Shown piece after piece: positions 19,001 to 27,439 of a stretch of DNA of 42,958 nucleotides (positions within the stretch are counted from its first letter, which is position 1; each line of letters starts with the position of its first letter). The stretch is from Acidobacteriaceae bacterium. GTDB lineage: Bacteria > Acidobacteriota > Terriglobia > Terriglobales > Acidobacteriaceae. The notes below the pieces were generated by a model. It made no database searches. It was not told the origin of the DNA and saw only the letters and a program-made list of their open reading frames with translations. The position numbers and the translations under genes are program-made. The stretch lies in the NCBI GenBank assembly GCA_030838385.1, contig JAUTWX010000405.1, positions 1 to 42,958 of the forward strand, written 5' to 3'.

Positions 19001-19335
19001 ATCAGATTGGGAATCCAAACCCCTCCCACCGCAGCATTCAGGAGTGGTTTGATCCAAGTGCCTTCGCTCAACCCACTCCCGGTACTTACGGGAACGCTCA
19101 ACGCAATAACCTATATGGGCCGAGTTATTTACTCGTAAATGCCGGCGTCGGCAAAACCTTCCATATACCGTGGGAAAACATCGGCCTAGAAATTCGCGCT
19201 TCAGCGAATAACGTCATCAACCATCCCAGCTTCGACGCTCCCGACTCCACGATCGGCGACCCGAACGTTGGTGTGATCAATAGCCTGACCGTAAAGGGCC
19301 GCACCATGCAGCTTTACGGACGTATCTCCTTCTAA
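16033..19335 (+). CDS. TonB-dependent receptor with N-terminal carboxypeptidase-regulatory-like domain
   Basis: Signal peptide then GDIRGVVTDSAGAVIPGASVKV...; plug PQVGADWQNFITLLPG; GGTNRFHGSAYEYFQNDALNA; 1100 aa. Confidence 0.93.
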   Translation: MKQWIRASLGLAMLWPALTAIAQNTNSGDIRGVVTDSAGAVIPGASVKVDDVDKGITHTYTTDGAGLYDTGSIVPDHYLITITAPGFQSYVRGPITLQVATVAIDASLTVGAAQQQVVVKTDVPLLQTETGAQTQTLESKQLLQMPQVGADWQNFITLLPGATSHIYNNRPGAQTSINGNLPFNTVLADGATTTLPMSQNSDVMVLETVAEVKIDDSAFSAQYGIGGATFNQISKGGTNRFHGSAYEYFQNDALNAADYAFGQGAVPFQRYNNFGFAVGGPILKDKVFFYFNYDKIINPGSSSSGFKNVPTAGMRNGDFTGFQTLYDPTTQTIDSAGVFHRRTFADEYGNGNKIPAGLIDPVAAAITQYYPASNVAGASGFSNNFFFNVPNSQPFTKFFGRLDWQINPNNHLIASETESDNPAQYHNEGICPINCQSGDVSRDNAQVSWVWTISPNTINEARMGFTDQLNFFVPESLNQGFPAKLGMQFAKADLFPDIQVEGNGGDMYRLQPNTNAVYKEFVFDPSDVVTLIRGRHVLHFGGEFLISRADSTTWGNQVAGHFNFNGAYTAAKAGDTSTGMAFADFLLGYANEWDAKQSPEWGGRLKSPQFFAQDDIKLRPNLTVNLGLRWQGMTGWHEVKGNILSFDPTVTNPADGSKGAMWYGTTKANGRDSLQAPSWNTWLPRVGFAYGHGPKTVVRGGIGLYGYTWSDDTYGPGIGGALQFNGQLNDTTTGTSPVALLGSNGNGVYQGSLSANSAFIRPVGPAALNGQGVSYQEYHSPVPKILEWNFEVQQQIGTDMVAKVAYVASHGYNLLFPADINAVPEAKLAPNDQNLRPYPLFQGINDGNGAGGTNNGVSNYNSLQTSINKRYSNGLSFFGNYTWSHMLTSIDSSGWGTGSGNDYYQRPYDVAANYGASNFDQRNSFKTAVTYDLPFGKGRQFLNSNWLADETIGGWQIAPSVIWSSGVPYSLITSADNSFDLKGNGKQYPNQIGNPNPSHRSIQEWFDPSAFAQPTPGTYGNAQRNNLYGPSYLLVNAGVGKTFHIPWENIGLEIRASANNVINHPSFDAPDSTIGDPNVGVINSLTVKGRTMQLYGRISF

Positions 19336-19352
19336 CCACTCACCCGCTTCAG

Positions 19353-19389
19353 AAAGAAGAGAACGGCAATCGCCGTTCTCTTCTTTTTT
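19353..19389 (+). terminator. Strong rho-independent terminator
   Basis: aaagaagagaacggc-aatc-gccgttctcttcttt: 15-bp stem with T tract, just after the TonB receptor stop. Confidence 0.9.
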
Positions 19390-19441
19390 CGTCTCGCCAT
19401 ATCCGCACTTAGCGATATCCGCACTTTATGATGAGTCAGTC

Positions 19442-20638
19442 ATGACCTGCCGCGTTGTCCTCTGTGTCCTGCTGCTCCTGCCTCTCGCTACACTCTCCTC
19501 CGCGGGCCAGACTGCCTCGGTGAAGAAGCAGCAAGCGACCGAGCACATTCGGGCGTCGCAACAATATCTGCAGCAGCAGCGGCCGGACCTCGCCATTCCC
19601 GAGCTGCAGAAAGCCGTCGCTCTGGAACCGCAGAACGTCGATGCGCGCGGGAACCTCGGCGTGCTGCTGTACTTCCGCGGCGACTATGCCGGCGCGATTC
19701 CTGAGCTTCGCGTAGCCGTGAAGCTGAAGCCCGATCTGTGGAAGCTGCAGGGACTGCTTGGACTGGCGCAAGAACATAGTGGAGATGCTCCGTCTGCGCA
19801 GGCCGATCTGGAGGCCGCGTTTCCCCACCTGACGGAGCAGAAGTTCAAGACCGAAGTGGGCGACGCACTGATATCGAGTTACAACTCGGCAGGCGATACG
19901 GAGAAGGCCGCGTCGGTTGCATCGCAACTGCTGGCCGATCAGCCCACGAATACGGCGCTGCTCTACTCCTCATACCGGCTTTACTCCGATCTGGCCGACA
20001 AGGCGCTGCTGACCATGGCGCTCACCGATCCTGATGGCGCGCTGATGCACGAGATGATGGCGCGCGAGCTGGCGCGGCACGGGGATGAGGCGCAGGCTAT
20101 CGTGAATTATCGCGAAGCGCTCAAGCTCGATCCGCATCTGCCGGGAGCACATTTTGAGCTCGGCGAGCTGCTCTATAACTCCTCCAATACAGAGTTGCAG
20201 GCTCAGGCGGACGCGGAGTTCCGAGCCGCGGTGGCTGATAATCCAACTGATGAGAAGACACACCTCGTACTGGGTGAAGTCGCCGCCAGGCGGGGAGATA
20301 CGAAGACCGCATACAGCGAATATTCGCGCGCGGTGGAGCTGCAGCCCAGCGACCCGGACGCGCTGGTCGAGCTGGGCAAGATTCAGATGACCATGAACGA
20401 GAATGACAAGGCGCAGGAGACATTTGCGCGTGCGGTGCAGGCTGATCCGTCGAATACCGTGGCACGCTACAGGTTGAGCATGCTCTACCGTCGCCAGGGC
20501 AAGACGAGGGAGGCCGATCAGCAGATGGTCGAGTACAAGAAGTACAAAGAGATGAAGACCAAGCTCGAGAAGATCTTCCACGACATGCGTGTGGGCTCCC
20601 TGCAAAAGAACGCCGATGATGCGGATGAGCAGCGCTGA
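19442..20638 (+). CDS. Secreted TPR-repeat protein
   Basis: Signal peptide; repeated TPR-like units (LAIPELQKAVALEPQNVDARGNLGVLLY, ALVELGKIQMTMNENDKAQETFARAVQADPSNTVARYRLSMLYRRQGK). Confidence 0.88.
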   Translation: MTCRVVLCVLLLLPLATLSSAGQTASVKKQQATEHIRASQQYLQQQRPDLAIPELQKAVALEPQNVDARGNLGVLLYFRGDYAGAIPELRVAVKLKPDLWKLQGLLGLAQEHSGDAPSAQADLEAAFPHLTEQKFKTEVGDALISSYNSAGDTEKAASVASQLLADQPTNTALLYSSYRLYSDLADKALLTMALTDPDGALMHEMMARELARHGDEAQAIVNYREALKLDPHLPGAHFELGELLYNSSNTELQAQADAEFRAAVADNPTDEKTHLVLGEVAARRGDTKTAYSEYSRAVELQPSDPDALVELGKIQMTMNENDKAQETFARAVQADPSNTVARYRLSMLYRRQGKTREADQQMVEYKKYKEMKTKLEKIFHDMRVGSLQKNADDADEQR

Positions 20639-22421
20639 CCCGCGGCACACCCGTGGGCGCCTGTGCGGGCAAGTGCTGTTGCTGCTCGTTTGGCTATCGA
20701 CGCCGTCGATGCTCTTCGCGCAACCGGCCCACGCAGTGCAAGAGAATTCGAAGGCAGCCGCACCTCCATCCACCGCCGCGACACAGTTGCTGGACATCAC
20801 GACCCGCACCGGCATTCACTTCGACCATATGTCGACACCGGATGCGCGCTACATTGTCGAATCGATGAGCGGCGGCCTTGCGCTGATCGATTACGACCGG
20901 GACGGCTACCCGGACATCTATTTTACGAATGCCGCGAGCGTGGAGATGGGGCTGGCCGGGAAGAAGGCGAAGGGCGCGCTCTATCACAACAATCACGATG
21001 GCACGTTCACCGACGTCACCGATAAAGCCGGCGTTGGCTATCCATGCTGGGCCATGGGAGCTTCCGTGGGCGACTACAACAACGATGGACGTCCCGATCT
21101 GCTGGTGACGTGCTTTGGCGGAGTCGTTCTCTATCGCAACAATGGCGATGGCACGTTTACCGATGTCACCAAGCAAGCTGGACTGAGCGGAGACAATCGC
21201 TGGGCGACCGGCGCTTCCTTCGGTGACTACGACGGTGACGGATGGCCAGACCTGTTTGTCGCGCACTACGTCGACTTTCATCTAAACGATCTGCCGACCT
21301 TCGGATCGAAAAAGACCTGCCAATATCACGATGTGCCGGTGCAATGCGGACCGCGCGGGCTCAAGGGGACGAGCGACAATCTCTATCACAACCGCGGTGA
21401 CGGCACCTTCGAGGATGTCTCCAAGCAGGCGGGTGTGGACGATCCGCATGGCTTCTTCGGGCTAACTGCGGTGTGGGCGCATCTTGGCGGAGATGGACCG
21501 CCCAACCTCTTCGTAGCGAATGACGGCGAACCGAACTTCCTATACGTAAACGATGGGCACGGGCACTTCTCCGACGTAGCCTATCCGTCCGGCGTGGCGG
21601 TCAACCAGGATGGCACGGAGCAGGCCAACATGGGCGTGGCGCTGGGCGACTACATGCACGCCGGCCGCTTCTCCATTGCGATTTCACACTTCAGCGAGGA
21701 GTACGCAACGCTCTATCGCAACGACGGCGCCATGAATTTCACCGATGTCTCGTATCCCTCCGGCATAGCGCGCAGCACCACGCCCTATGTCGGATGGGGC
21801 GATGCGTTCCTCGACCTCAACAACAGCGGCTGGGTCGATTTCATCCTGGTAAACGGCCACGTCTATCCGCAGGTGGGCGCGTCCGGAACAGGCACGGTCT
21901 ATCGCGAACCCAAGCTGGTGTATGCCAACCAACACGATGGAACGTTTCGCGATGTCAGCAAGATGAGCGGGCCGGCAGTCGAGATACCGCAGGTGAGTCG
22001 AGGACTCGCTCTGGGTGATCTGTTCAACGACGGACGTCTTGAGATCGTCATCGAGAACCTGGAAGGTGGCCCGATGATTCTGCGCGCAGAAGCCGATGCA
22101 CAGAACCACTGGATCAGTTTTGAGCTGCACGGCGCGAAGGGCAACCTGCTGGCATTGAATGCGCGCGTCAAAGTCACTGCGGGTGACCTTGCCCAGGAAG
22201 ACGAGGTGCGCAGCGGCGGCAGCTACTTATCGCAGAGTGATCTGCGGCTGCACTTCGGCTTGGGAAATCGTCCGCGTGCGGACAAGGTTGAGGTGACGTG
22301 GTCCTCTGGCGTGAAGGAAGCGCTCAGCAATCTTGCGACCGACCGTTTCTATGTCGTGCAGGAGGGCAAGGGCGTCGTCTCAACGCATGCTGCGACGGCC
22401 TCGTCCGCATTCGCACATTGA
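20616..22421 (+). CDS. CRTAC1 family protein (FG-GAP/VCBS repeats, C-terminal ASPIC/UnbV domain)
   Basis: Repeated DYNNDGRPDLLVT...NNGDGTFTDVT; terminal GGSYLSQSDLRLHFGLGNRPRADKVEVTWSSG. Start overlaps the TPR gene stop; exact ATG uncertain (20616/20619/20625). Confidence 0.9.
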   Translation: MMRMSSADPRHTRGRLCGQVLLLLVWLSTPSMLFAQPAHAVQENSKAAAPPSTAATQLLDITTRTGIHFDHMSTPDARYIVESMSGGLALIDYDRDGYPDIYFTNAASVEMGLAGKKAKGALYHNNHDGTFTDVTDKAGVGYPCWAMGASVGDYNNDGRPDLLVTCFGGVVLYRNNGDGTFTDVTKQAGLSGDNRWATGASFGDYDGDGWPDLFVAHYVDFHLNDLPTFGSKKTCQYHDVPVQCGPRGLKGTSDNLYHNRGDGTFEDVSKQAGVDDPHGFFGLTAVWAHLGGDGPPNLFVANDGEPNFLYVNDGHGHFSDVAYPSGVAVNQDGTEQANMGVALGDYMHAGRFSIAISHFSEEYATLYRNDGAMNFTDVSYPSGIARSTTPYVGWGDAFLDLNNSGWVDFILVNGHVYPQVGASGTGTVYREPKLVYANQHDGTFRDVSKMSGPAVEIPQVSRGLALGDLFNDGRLEIVIENLEGGPMILRAEADAQNHWISFELHGAKGNLLALNARVKVTAGDLAQEDEVRSGGSYLSQSDLRLHFGLGNRPRADKVEVTWSSGVKEALSNLATDRFYVVQEGKGVVSTHAATASSAFAH

Positions 22422-22473
22422 GGAGTGTTGTGCGCGTTCGCGCGAGTGGTCAGGTGAGCGACTCCAGATAGTC

Positions 22474-22768
22474 CTAGCGAGAAGCGGCTGACCCCTTTTG
22501 ATCAAGCGCCTCCAACGCTACGTTGAGCTCGAGCACGTTGACCCGCGGCTCACCGAGAAGGCCAAGCTCTCGCTCGGTGGATGTGTTGCGACCAGCGCGC
22601 GCAATGCCGGGAACCGATCACTACACCGTTCTGCCGCACCAACTCCCCGGACGCCTGCGCGGGAAAGGCGAGATATGCAATGCCAGTGATCACGAGTGGA
22701 TAGACGATGCCAAGGAGTACTGCCGTGATTGCGGTGTAGAGGCATGCGGTGACGAGATGACGTTTCAT
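22474..22768 (-). pseudogene. kdpC: kdpC remnant: N-terminus joined to C-terminus by internal deletion
   Basis: MKRHLVTACLYTAITAVLLGIVYPLVITGIAYLAF...NGVVIGS, then in another frame TERELGLLGEPRVNVLELNVALEALDQKGSAASR*. Confidence 0.8.
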
Positions 22769-22781
22769 AGAGAGCGCTCCT

Positions 22782-23230
22782 CTAGGCAAGACCGACCGCA
22801 GTGATGACCATATCGATGAGCTTGATGACGATGAATGGAACGACAACCCCGCCGAGCCCATAGACCAGCAGATTGCGCTGCAGCATGGCCGCAGCAGACG
22901 ACGGGCGGTATTTCACCCCGCGCAGGGCGAGCGGGATCAGCAGAATGATGATGAGCGCATTGAAAATGATGGCTGAGAGCATGGCGGACTGCGGCGTGCG
23001 CAGCTGCATGATGTTCAACGCATTCAGCACAGGGAATGCGCCGGCAAACATCGCCGGGACGATCGCCAAATTTTTCGCGACATCATTGGCAATTGAAAAG
23101 GTGGTCAAGGCGCCGCGCGTCATCAGAAGCTGCTTGCCGATGGCCACGATCTCGATGAGCTTGGTCGGATTGGAATCGAGATCGACCATATTGCCGGCTT
23201 CTGTGGCGGCTTGTGTGCCGCTGTTCATGG
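22782..23230 (-). pseudogene. kdpB: kdpB remnant, C-terminal segment
   Basis: [105 protein letters not shown]... Confidence 0.85.
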
Positions 23231-23239
23231 GGTCGGGCG

Positions 23240-23562
23240 TGGTGGAAGAGGTGCCGAGTTCCATGCTTCGCGCGCAGGATCTGGTGCGTGTATCCGCCGG
23301 CCAAATGATTCCCGGCGACGGCGAGGTGGTCGAAGGCGTGGCGTCCGTCGACGAGTCAGGCATTCCCGGTGAATCGGCCCCGGTCATTCGGGAGGCGGGC
23401 GGCGATCGGTCCGCGGTGACCGGAGGCACGCGCGTATTGAGCGATGAGATCACCGTACACATCACGTCGAATCCGGGCGAGACCTTCCTCGATCGCATGA
23501 TTGCTCTGGTCGAGGGGGCAGAGCGTCGCAAGACGCCGAATGAGATTGCGCTGACATTCTGC
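23240..23562 (+). pseudogene. kdpB: kdpB remnant, internal segment in inverted orientation
   Basis: Plus strand reads [106 protein letters not shown], a KdpB actuator-domain segment. Confidence 0.85.
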
Positions 23563-23564
23563 TC

Positions 23565-23756
23565 GCCGGCGCCAAAGACCACTTCTCCCAACAGGATGTT
23601 CACCATCGGCACCATGCCGCCCAACGGCGTAAAGGAATCGTGCATGGAATTCACGGCGCCGCAGCTCGCGTCCGTGGTCACGGTGGCGAAGAGCGCCGGG
23701 TTCGCAATGCCGAAGCGAACCTCCTTGCCCTCCATGTTGCCTCCCGCCTGATTCAC
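23565..23756 (-). pseudogene. kdpA: kdpA remnant
   Basis: [61 protein letters not shown], a highly characteristic KdpA segment. Confidence 0.85.
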
Positions 23757-23789
23757 GGAAGCACGTTGATCGATCTCGTGAAGCAGCGG

Positions 23790-23835
23790 GCTCGGCTACG
23801 ATTCGGCCCAGTAGCATGAAGACGCCGGCGACCAC
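23790..23835 (-). pseudogene. Possible second kdpA scrap
   Basis: MVAGVFMLLGRIV resembles the KdpA 'MLIGRFLVIVPVLA' region, which in an intact protein lies C-terminal to the GKEVRF segment. Confidence 0.3.
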
Positions 23836-23874
23836 AAGACTGCCATCGCACCGCCGGTTCGTGTTCGGGCAGGC

Positions 23875-23904
23875 TTGACACTCATTTCATCCCAATGTCA
23901 TCAT
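23875..23904 (+). promoter_or_regulatory. Possible sigma70-type promoter
   Basis: TTGACA (23875-23880), 18-bp spacer, CATCAT (23899-23904); the operator-like word starts at 23904. Confidence 0.35.
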
Positions 23905-23920
23905 CGTGTACGTTACCGAT
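23904..23920 (+). promoter_or_regulatory. Operator-like word tcgtgtacgttaccgat, copy 1
   Basis: Exact 17-bp match to 30022..30038; upstream of the DUF5107-like/TPR gene. Confidence 0.65.
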
Positions 23921-23984
23921 GAGGCGAACTTCTCTCCACTTCCGGCTTCTGCCCGCGTCGGTTGCGGGATCGCAAGAGCGTTGA

Positions 23985-26900
23985 GTGACAGGCATGCCTG
24001 CAGAGTCTGCTCCCCTTCCATTTCGCTTGGAGCTTCCGTCAGCCCCTCCTGAAGAGACCGGCGCCGTCAAGGCATGGCGTCGACCGGTCATGATCCGGAG
24101 CTACCTGCCACATCTTCCGGATCGCAATCCGATGTTTCTTGAGACACGTGTGTACCAGGGCAGCAGCGGGCGCGTCTATCCCCTCCCATTCATAGACCGC
24201 ATTTCCGATACACCAGTCGAGCGTTCGTGGGATGCCGTGCACATTGAGAACGCTTGGCTCCGCCTTATGGTGTTGCCGCAGATCGGTGGCCGCATTCACG
24301 TTGGGCTCGACAAGACAAATGGCTATGACTTCTTTTACCGGCAGAATGTGATTAAGCCGGCGCTGGTCGGACTGGCCGGCCCGTGGATCTCCGGCGGCGT
24401 TGAGTTCAACTGGCCGCAGCACCATCGACCCGCAACCTTCATGTCGGTCGAGATCGAGATCGAGCGTCATCCCGATGGCTCCATCACGGTGTGGTGCAGC
24501 GATCACGATCCGATGCAGCGCATGAAAGGGATGCACGGCGTGTGCCTGCATCCGGATCGCGCCATCGTTGAGCTGAAGGTGCGCCTCTATAACCGCACCC
24601 CTTACCAGCAGACGTTTCTATGGTGGGCAAACGTCGCGGCGCGCGTTCATGAGAAGTATCAGTCCTTCTTTCCGCCCGATGTCCGCTATGTCGCGGACCA
24701 CGCGAAGCGGGCGATCACCGCATTCCCGCACAGCGATCGACCGTACTACGGTGTCGATTATCCAGCGCGCGCTCGCGACGGCGTTCCTGAAGAGGAGCAG
24801 CCGCGCCAGTTTCAGCCGGATGGTTCCTACTCGCCCGACGATCTGAGCTGGTATGCGAACATCCCCGTGCCAACCAGTTACATGATCACTTCCACCAAAG
24901 GGGATTTTTTTTGTGGCTACGATCATCGCGCGCAAGCCGGCGTGCTGCACATTGCGGACCATCACATCGCGCCGGGCAAGAAGCAGTGGACATGGGGAAA
25001 CCACGAGTTCGGTTACTCCTGGGACCGCAGCCTGACGGATAGCGACGGCCCGTATATCGAATTGATGGCCGGAGTCTACACGGACAATCAGCCGGACTTC
25101 TCCTTTCTCGCACCGGGAGAGACGAAGCACTTCTCGCAATTCTGGTATCCGCTGCAGCGCATCGGTCCGCCTCAGGCAGCCAGCCTGCTGTGCGCACTCA
25201 GTCTCACAACGCGGGAGCACCGGGTCACGATCGGCGTGCAGGCAACGGAGCACCTGAGCGACACGACAGTGACACTGCTGTGTCGTGGCGGCATAGCCGC
25301 TGACTGGACGCAGGACATCCACATCGGCAAGCCGATACTGCTTGAACACACATTTGAGAATGCGGTGCCGGAAAGCGATCTTGCTGTCACCGTCGAAGCC
25401 AACGGATTGCTGCTGCTCCGTTACGCGCCGGGCGAGATCGTCCCCGCGCCTGTGCCTACTGTTGCAATGGAGCCACCGGCGCCCTCTGCGATCGCGTCGA
25501 ACGAAGAGCTCTACCTCACCGGCCTCCATCTGGCGCAGTATCGTCACGCGACGCGGCGGCCAGAGTTCTATTGGCAGGAAGCGTTGCGCCGCGATCCCTA
25601 CGACGCGCGCGCAAACGCCGCGCTCGGCGAATGGCACATGCAGCGCGGCGAGTTCACCGTTGCCGAAGCGCTGCTGCGCAAGGGGATTCAGCGGCTCACA
25701 GCCCTCAATCCCAATCCAGCCGATGGGCGGCCTTACTATCTGCTTGGCCTGGTGCTGCGCTTCATGGATCGGCATTCGGAGAGCTACGATGCATTTTCGA
25801 AGGCGACGTGGAACGCAGCGTGGAAGGCTCCGGCACACTATGCACTGGCTCAGGCGGACGCAGCGGCCGGCCGCTGGGATGCGGCGCTCCAGCACGCGCG
25901 ACGGAGCTTGGCATGCGACGCCGATTACCTGAATGTCCGCAACCTGATCGTGCTCGCTCTCCGCGCGCTCGGCCGTAAGGACGAAGCCGCCGCCATGTTA
26001 GCTGAAACACGCGCCCTGGACCCGCTCGATCGCTGGAGCCGCCACCTCGCCCTCGGCGATGTGCCCAGGGATAATCGCGCGCTGCTCGATCTGGTCTGGG
26101 ATTACGTTGCCTGCGGACAGTACGATACTGCGATCCCGCTGCTTGATGCAGCGGATGCAAGTGCCACGGATGGCAGCACACCGCTTGTGCACTACACGTT
26201 CGGCTATCTCAAGCATCGTCTGGGTCGCATCAGCGAAGCCGACGAGGCATGGCAGCGCGCCGCCGCGGCACCGCCGGACTACTGCTTCCCGCATCGCCTG
26301 GAAGAGATGCTGGTGTTGCAGGCCGTGGTGGAAGCGGTGCGGAGCGACGCGCGTGCACCCTACTATCTCGGCAATCTGCTCTACGATCGCCGGCGCTACG
26401 ATGAGGCGATCGAACTTTGGCAGCGCGCTGCGAGCTTTGATGCCGCGTTCCCCACAGTCCACCGCAACCTCGGTATCGCACTCTTCAATGTGCGTGGCGA
26501 CGCCGATGCTGCCGTTGCCGCATTCGATCGCGCCCAGGCTGCTGACCCGAGCGATGGCCGCATTCTCTATGAGCGCGACCAGCTATGTAAGCGCGCAGGT
26601 GTCGCGCCTCAGCAGCGTCTCGCCGAGCTGCTGCATCATCGCGATCTCGTCGCCATGCGCGATGATCTCTCCGTGGAAGTGGCGACGCTCTACAACCAGA
26701 CCGGCAAGCCAGAGCAGGCGCTGTCCGGTTTACTCTCGCGCAACTTTCAACCGTGGGAGGGCGGCGAAGGACTGGTGCTGGGGCAGTTCGTACGCGCTTC
26801 TCTATTGTTAGCTCGGCACGCGATCGCCGCTGGCAAGCCCGCGGACGCGATCGCACACCTGGAGGCAGCGCTCCATCCGCCGCAGTCGCTGGGAGAGGCT

Positions 26901-27437
26901 CGACACCTCCTCGCGAACAAGAGCGATATCGAGTACGCGCTGGGCATTGCGCATGCGGCTGCCGGCAATCGACAGGAAGCAGAGCGCTGGTGGCAGCGCG
27001 CATCCCAGCAGACAGGCGACTTCCAGCAGATGAACGTGCTTACCATCTCCGACATGACGTATTGGAGAGGCGCCGCGCTCGAAAAGCTGCAGCAGCGCAC
27101 CCAGGCGGAGCAGGTCTTCCGCAGTATCGCTGTATACGCGGATGAGCTCGACGTGCAGGAGCCGAAAATCGACTACTTCGCCACTTCGCTGCCCGCCATG
27201 CTGCTCTTCCATGAGGATTTGCATCTTCGCAATCGCGTGCTCGCAGCCTTCCTCCGTGCGCAGGCTACTTATGGTCTCGACGGAGCGGAAGCCGCCATTC
27301 CAATGCTGCGTGCAGTGCTCACGCTCGACGGCAATCACGCCGGAGCATCCGACCTGCTGCAAAAAGCTGAGCTCACCGTACGCGCAACGAATACGCAGGG
27401 CGGATCCGAATCGCATATCTCAGCCAGGACCACATAA
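23985..27437 (+). CDS. DUF5107-like (mutarotase-like) N-terminal domain plus TPR repeats
   Basis: 1150 aa: ENAWLRLMVLPQIGGRIHVGLDKTNGYDFFYRQNVIKPALVGLAGPWISGGVEFNWPQHHRP..., then many TPR units. GTG start at 23985 or ATG at 23994. Confidence 0.85.
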   Translation: MTGMPAESAPLPFRLELPSAPPEETGAVKAWRRPVMIRSYLPHLPDRNPMFLETRVYQGSSGRVYPLPFIDRISDTPVERSWDAVHIENAWLRLMVLPQIGGRIHVGLDKTNGYDFFYRQNVIKPALVGLAGPWISGGVEFNWPQHHRPATFMSVEIEIERHPDGSITVWCSDHDPMQRMKGMHGVCLHPDRAIVELKVRLYNRTPYQQTFLWWANVAARVHEKYQSFFPPDVRYVADHAKRAITAFPHSDRPYYGVDYPARARDGVPEEEQPRQFQPDGSYSPDDLSWYANIPVPTSYMITSTKGDFFCGYDHRAQAGVLHIADHHIAPGKKQWTWGNHEFGYSWDRSLTDSDGPYIELMAGVYTDNQPDFSFLAPGETKHFSQFWYPLQRIGPPQAASLLCALSLTTREHRVTIGVQATEHLSDTTVTLLCRGGIAADWTQDIHIGKPILLEHTFENAVPESDLAVTVEANGLLLLRYAPGEIVPAPVPTVAMEPPAPSAIASNEELYLTGLHLAQYRHATRRPEFYWQEALRRDPYDARANAALGEWHMQRGEFTVAEALLRKGIQRLTALNPNPADGRPYYLLGLVLRFMDRHSESYDAFSKATWNAAWKAPAHYALAQADAAAGRWDAALQHARRSLACDADYLNVRNLIVLALRALGRKDEAAAMLAETRALDPLDRWSRHLALGDVPRDNRALLDLVWDYVACGQYDTAIPLLDAADASATDGSTPLVHYTFGYLKHRLGRISEADEAWQRAAAAPPDYCFPHRLEEMLVLQAVVEAVRSDARAPYYLGNLLYDRRRYDEAIELWQRAASFDAAFPTVHRNLGIALFNVRGDADAAVAAFDRAQAADPSDGRILYERDQLCKRAGVAPQQRLAELLHHRDLVAMRDDLSVEVATLYNQTGKPEQALSGLLSRNFQPWEGGEGLVLGQFVRASLLLARHAIAAGKPADAIAHLEAALHPPQSLGEARHLLANKSDIEYALGIAHAAAGNRQEAERWWQRASQQTGDFQQMNVLTISDMTYWRGAALEKLQQRTQAEQVFRSIAVYADELDVQEPKIDYFATSLPAMLLFHEDLHLRNRVLAAFLRAQATYGLDGAEAAIPMLRAVLTLDGNHAGASDLLQKAELTVRATNTQGGSESHISARTT

Positions 27438-27439
27438 GC

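Noticed and set aside
22782-23756. Single 324-aa KdpB/KdpA ORF as a functional gene
   Set aside because: It joins KdpA, antisense KdpB and KdpB C-terminus; treated as a rearranged pseudogene locus.
24618-25895. 425-aa minus-strand ORF opposite the DUF5107-like/TPR gene
   Set aside because: Antisense shadow with no recognisable domain; same reasoning for 9337..10620, 36595..38022, 27335..28216 and 42040..42954.
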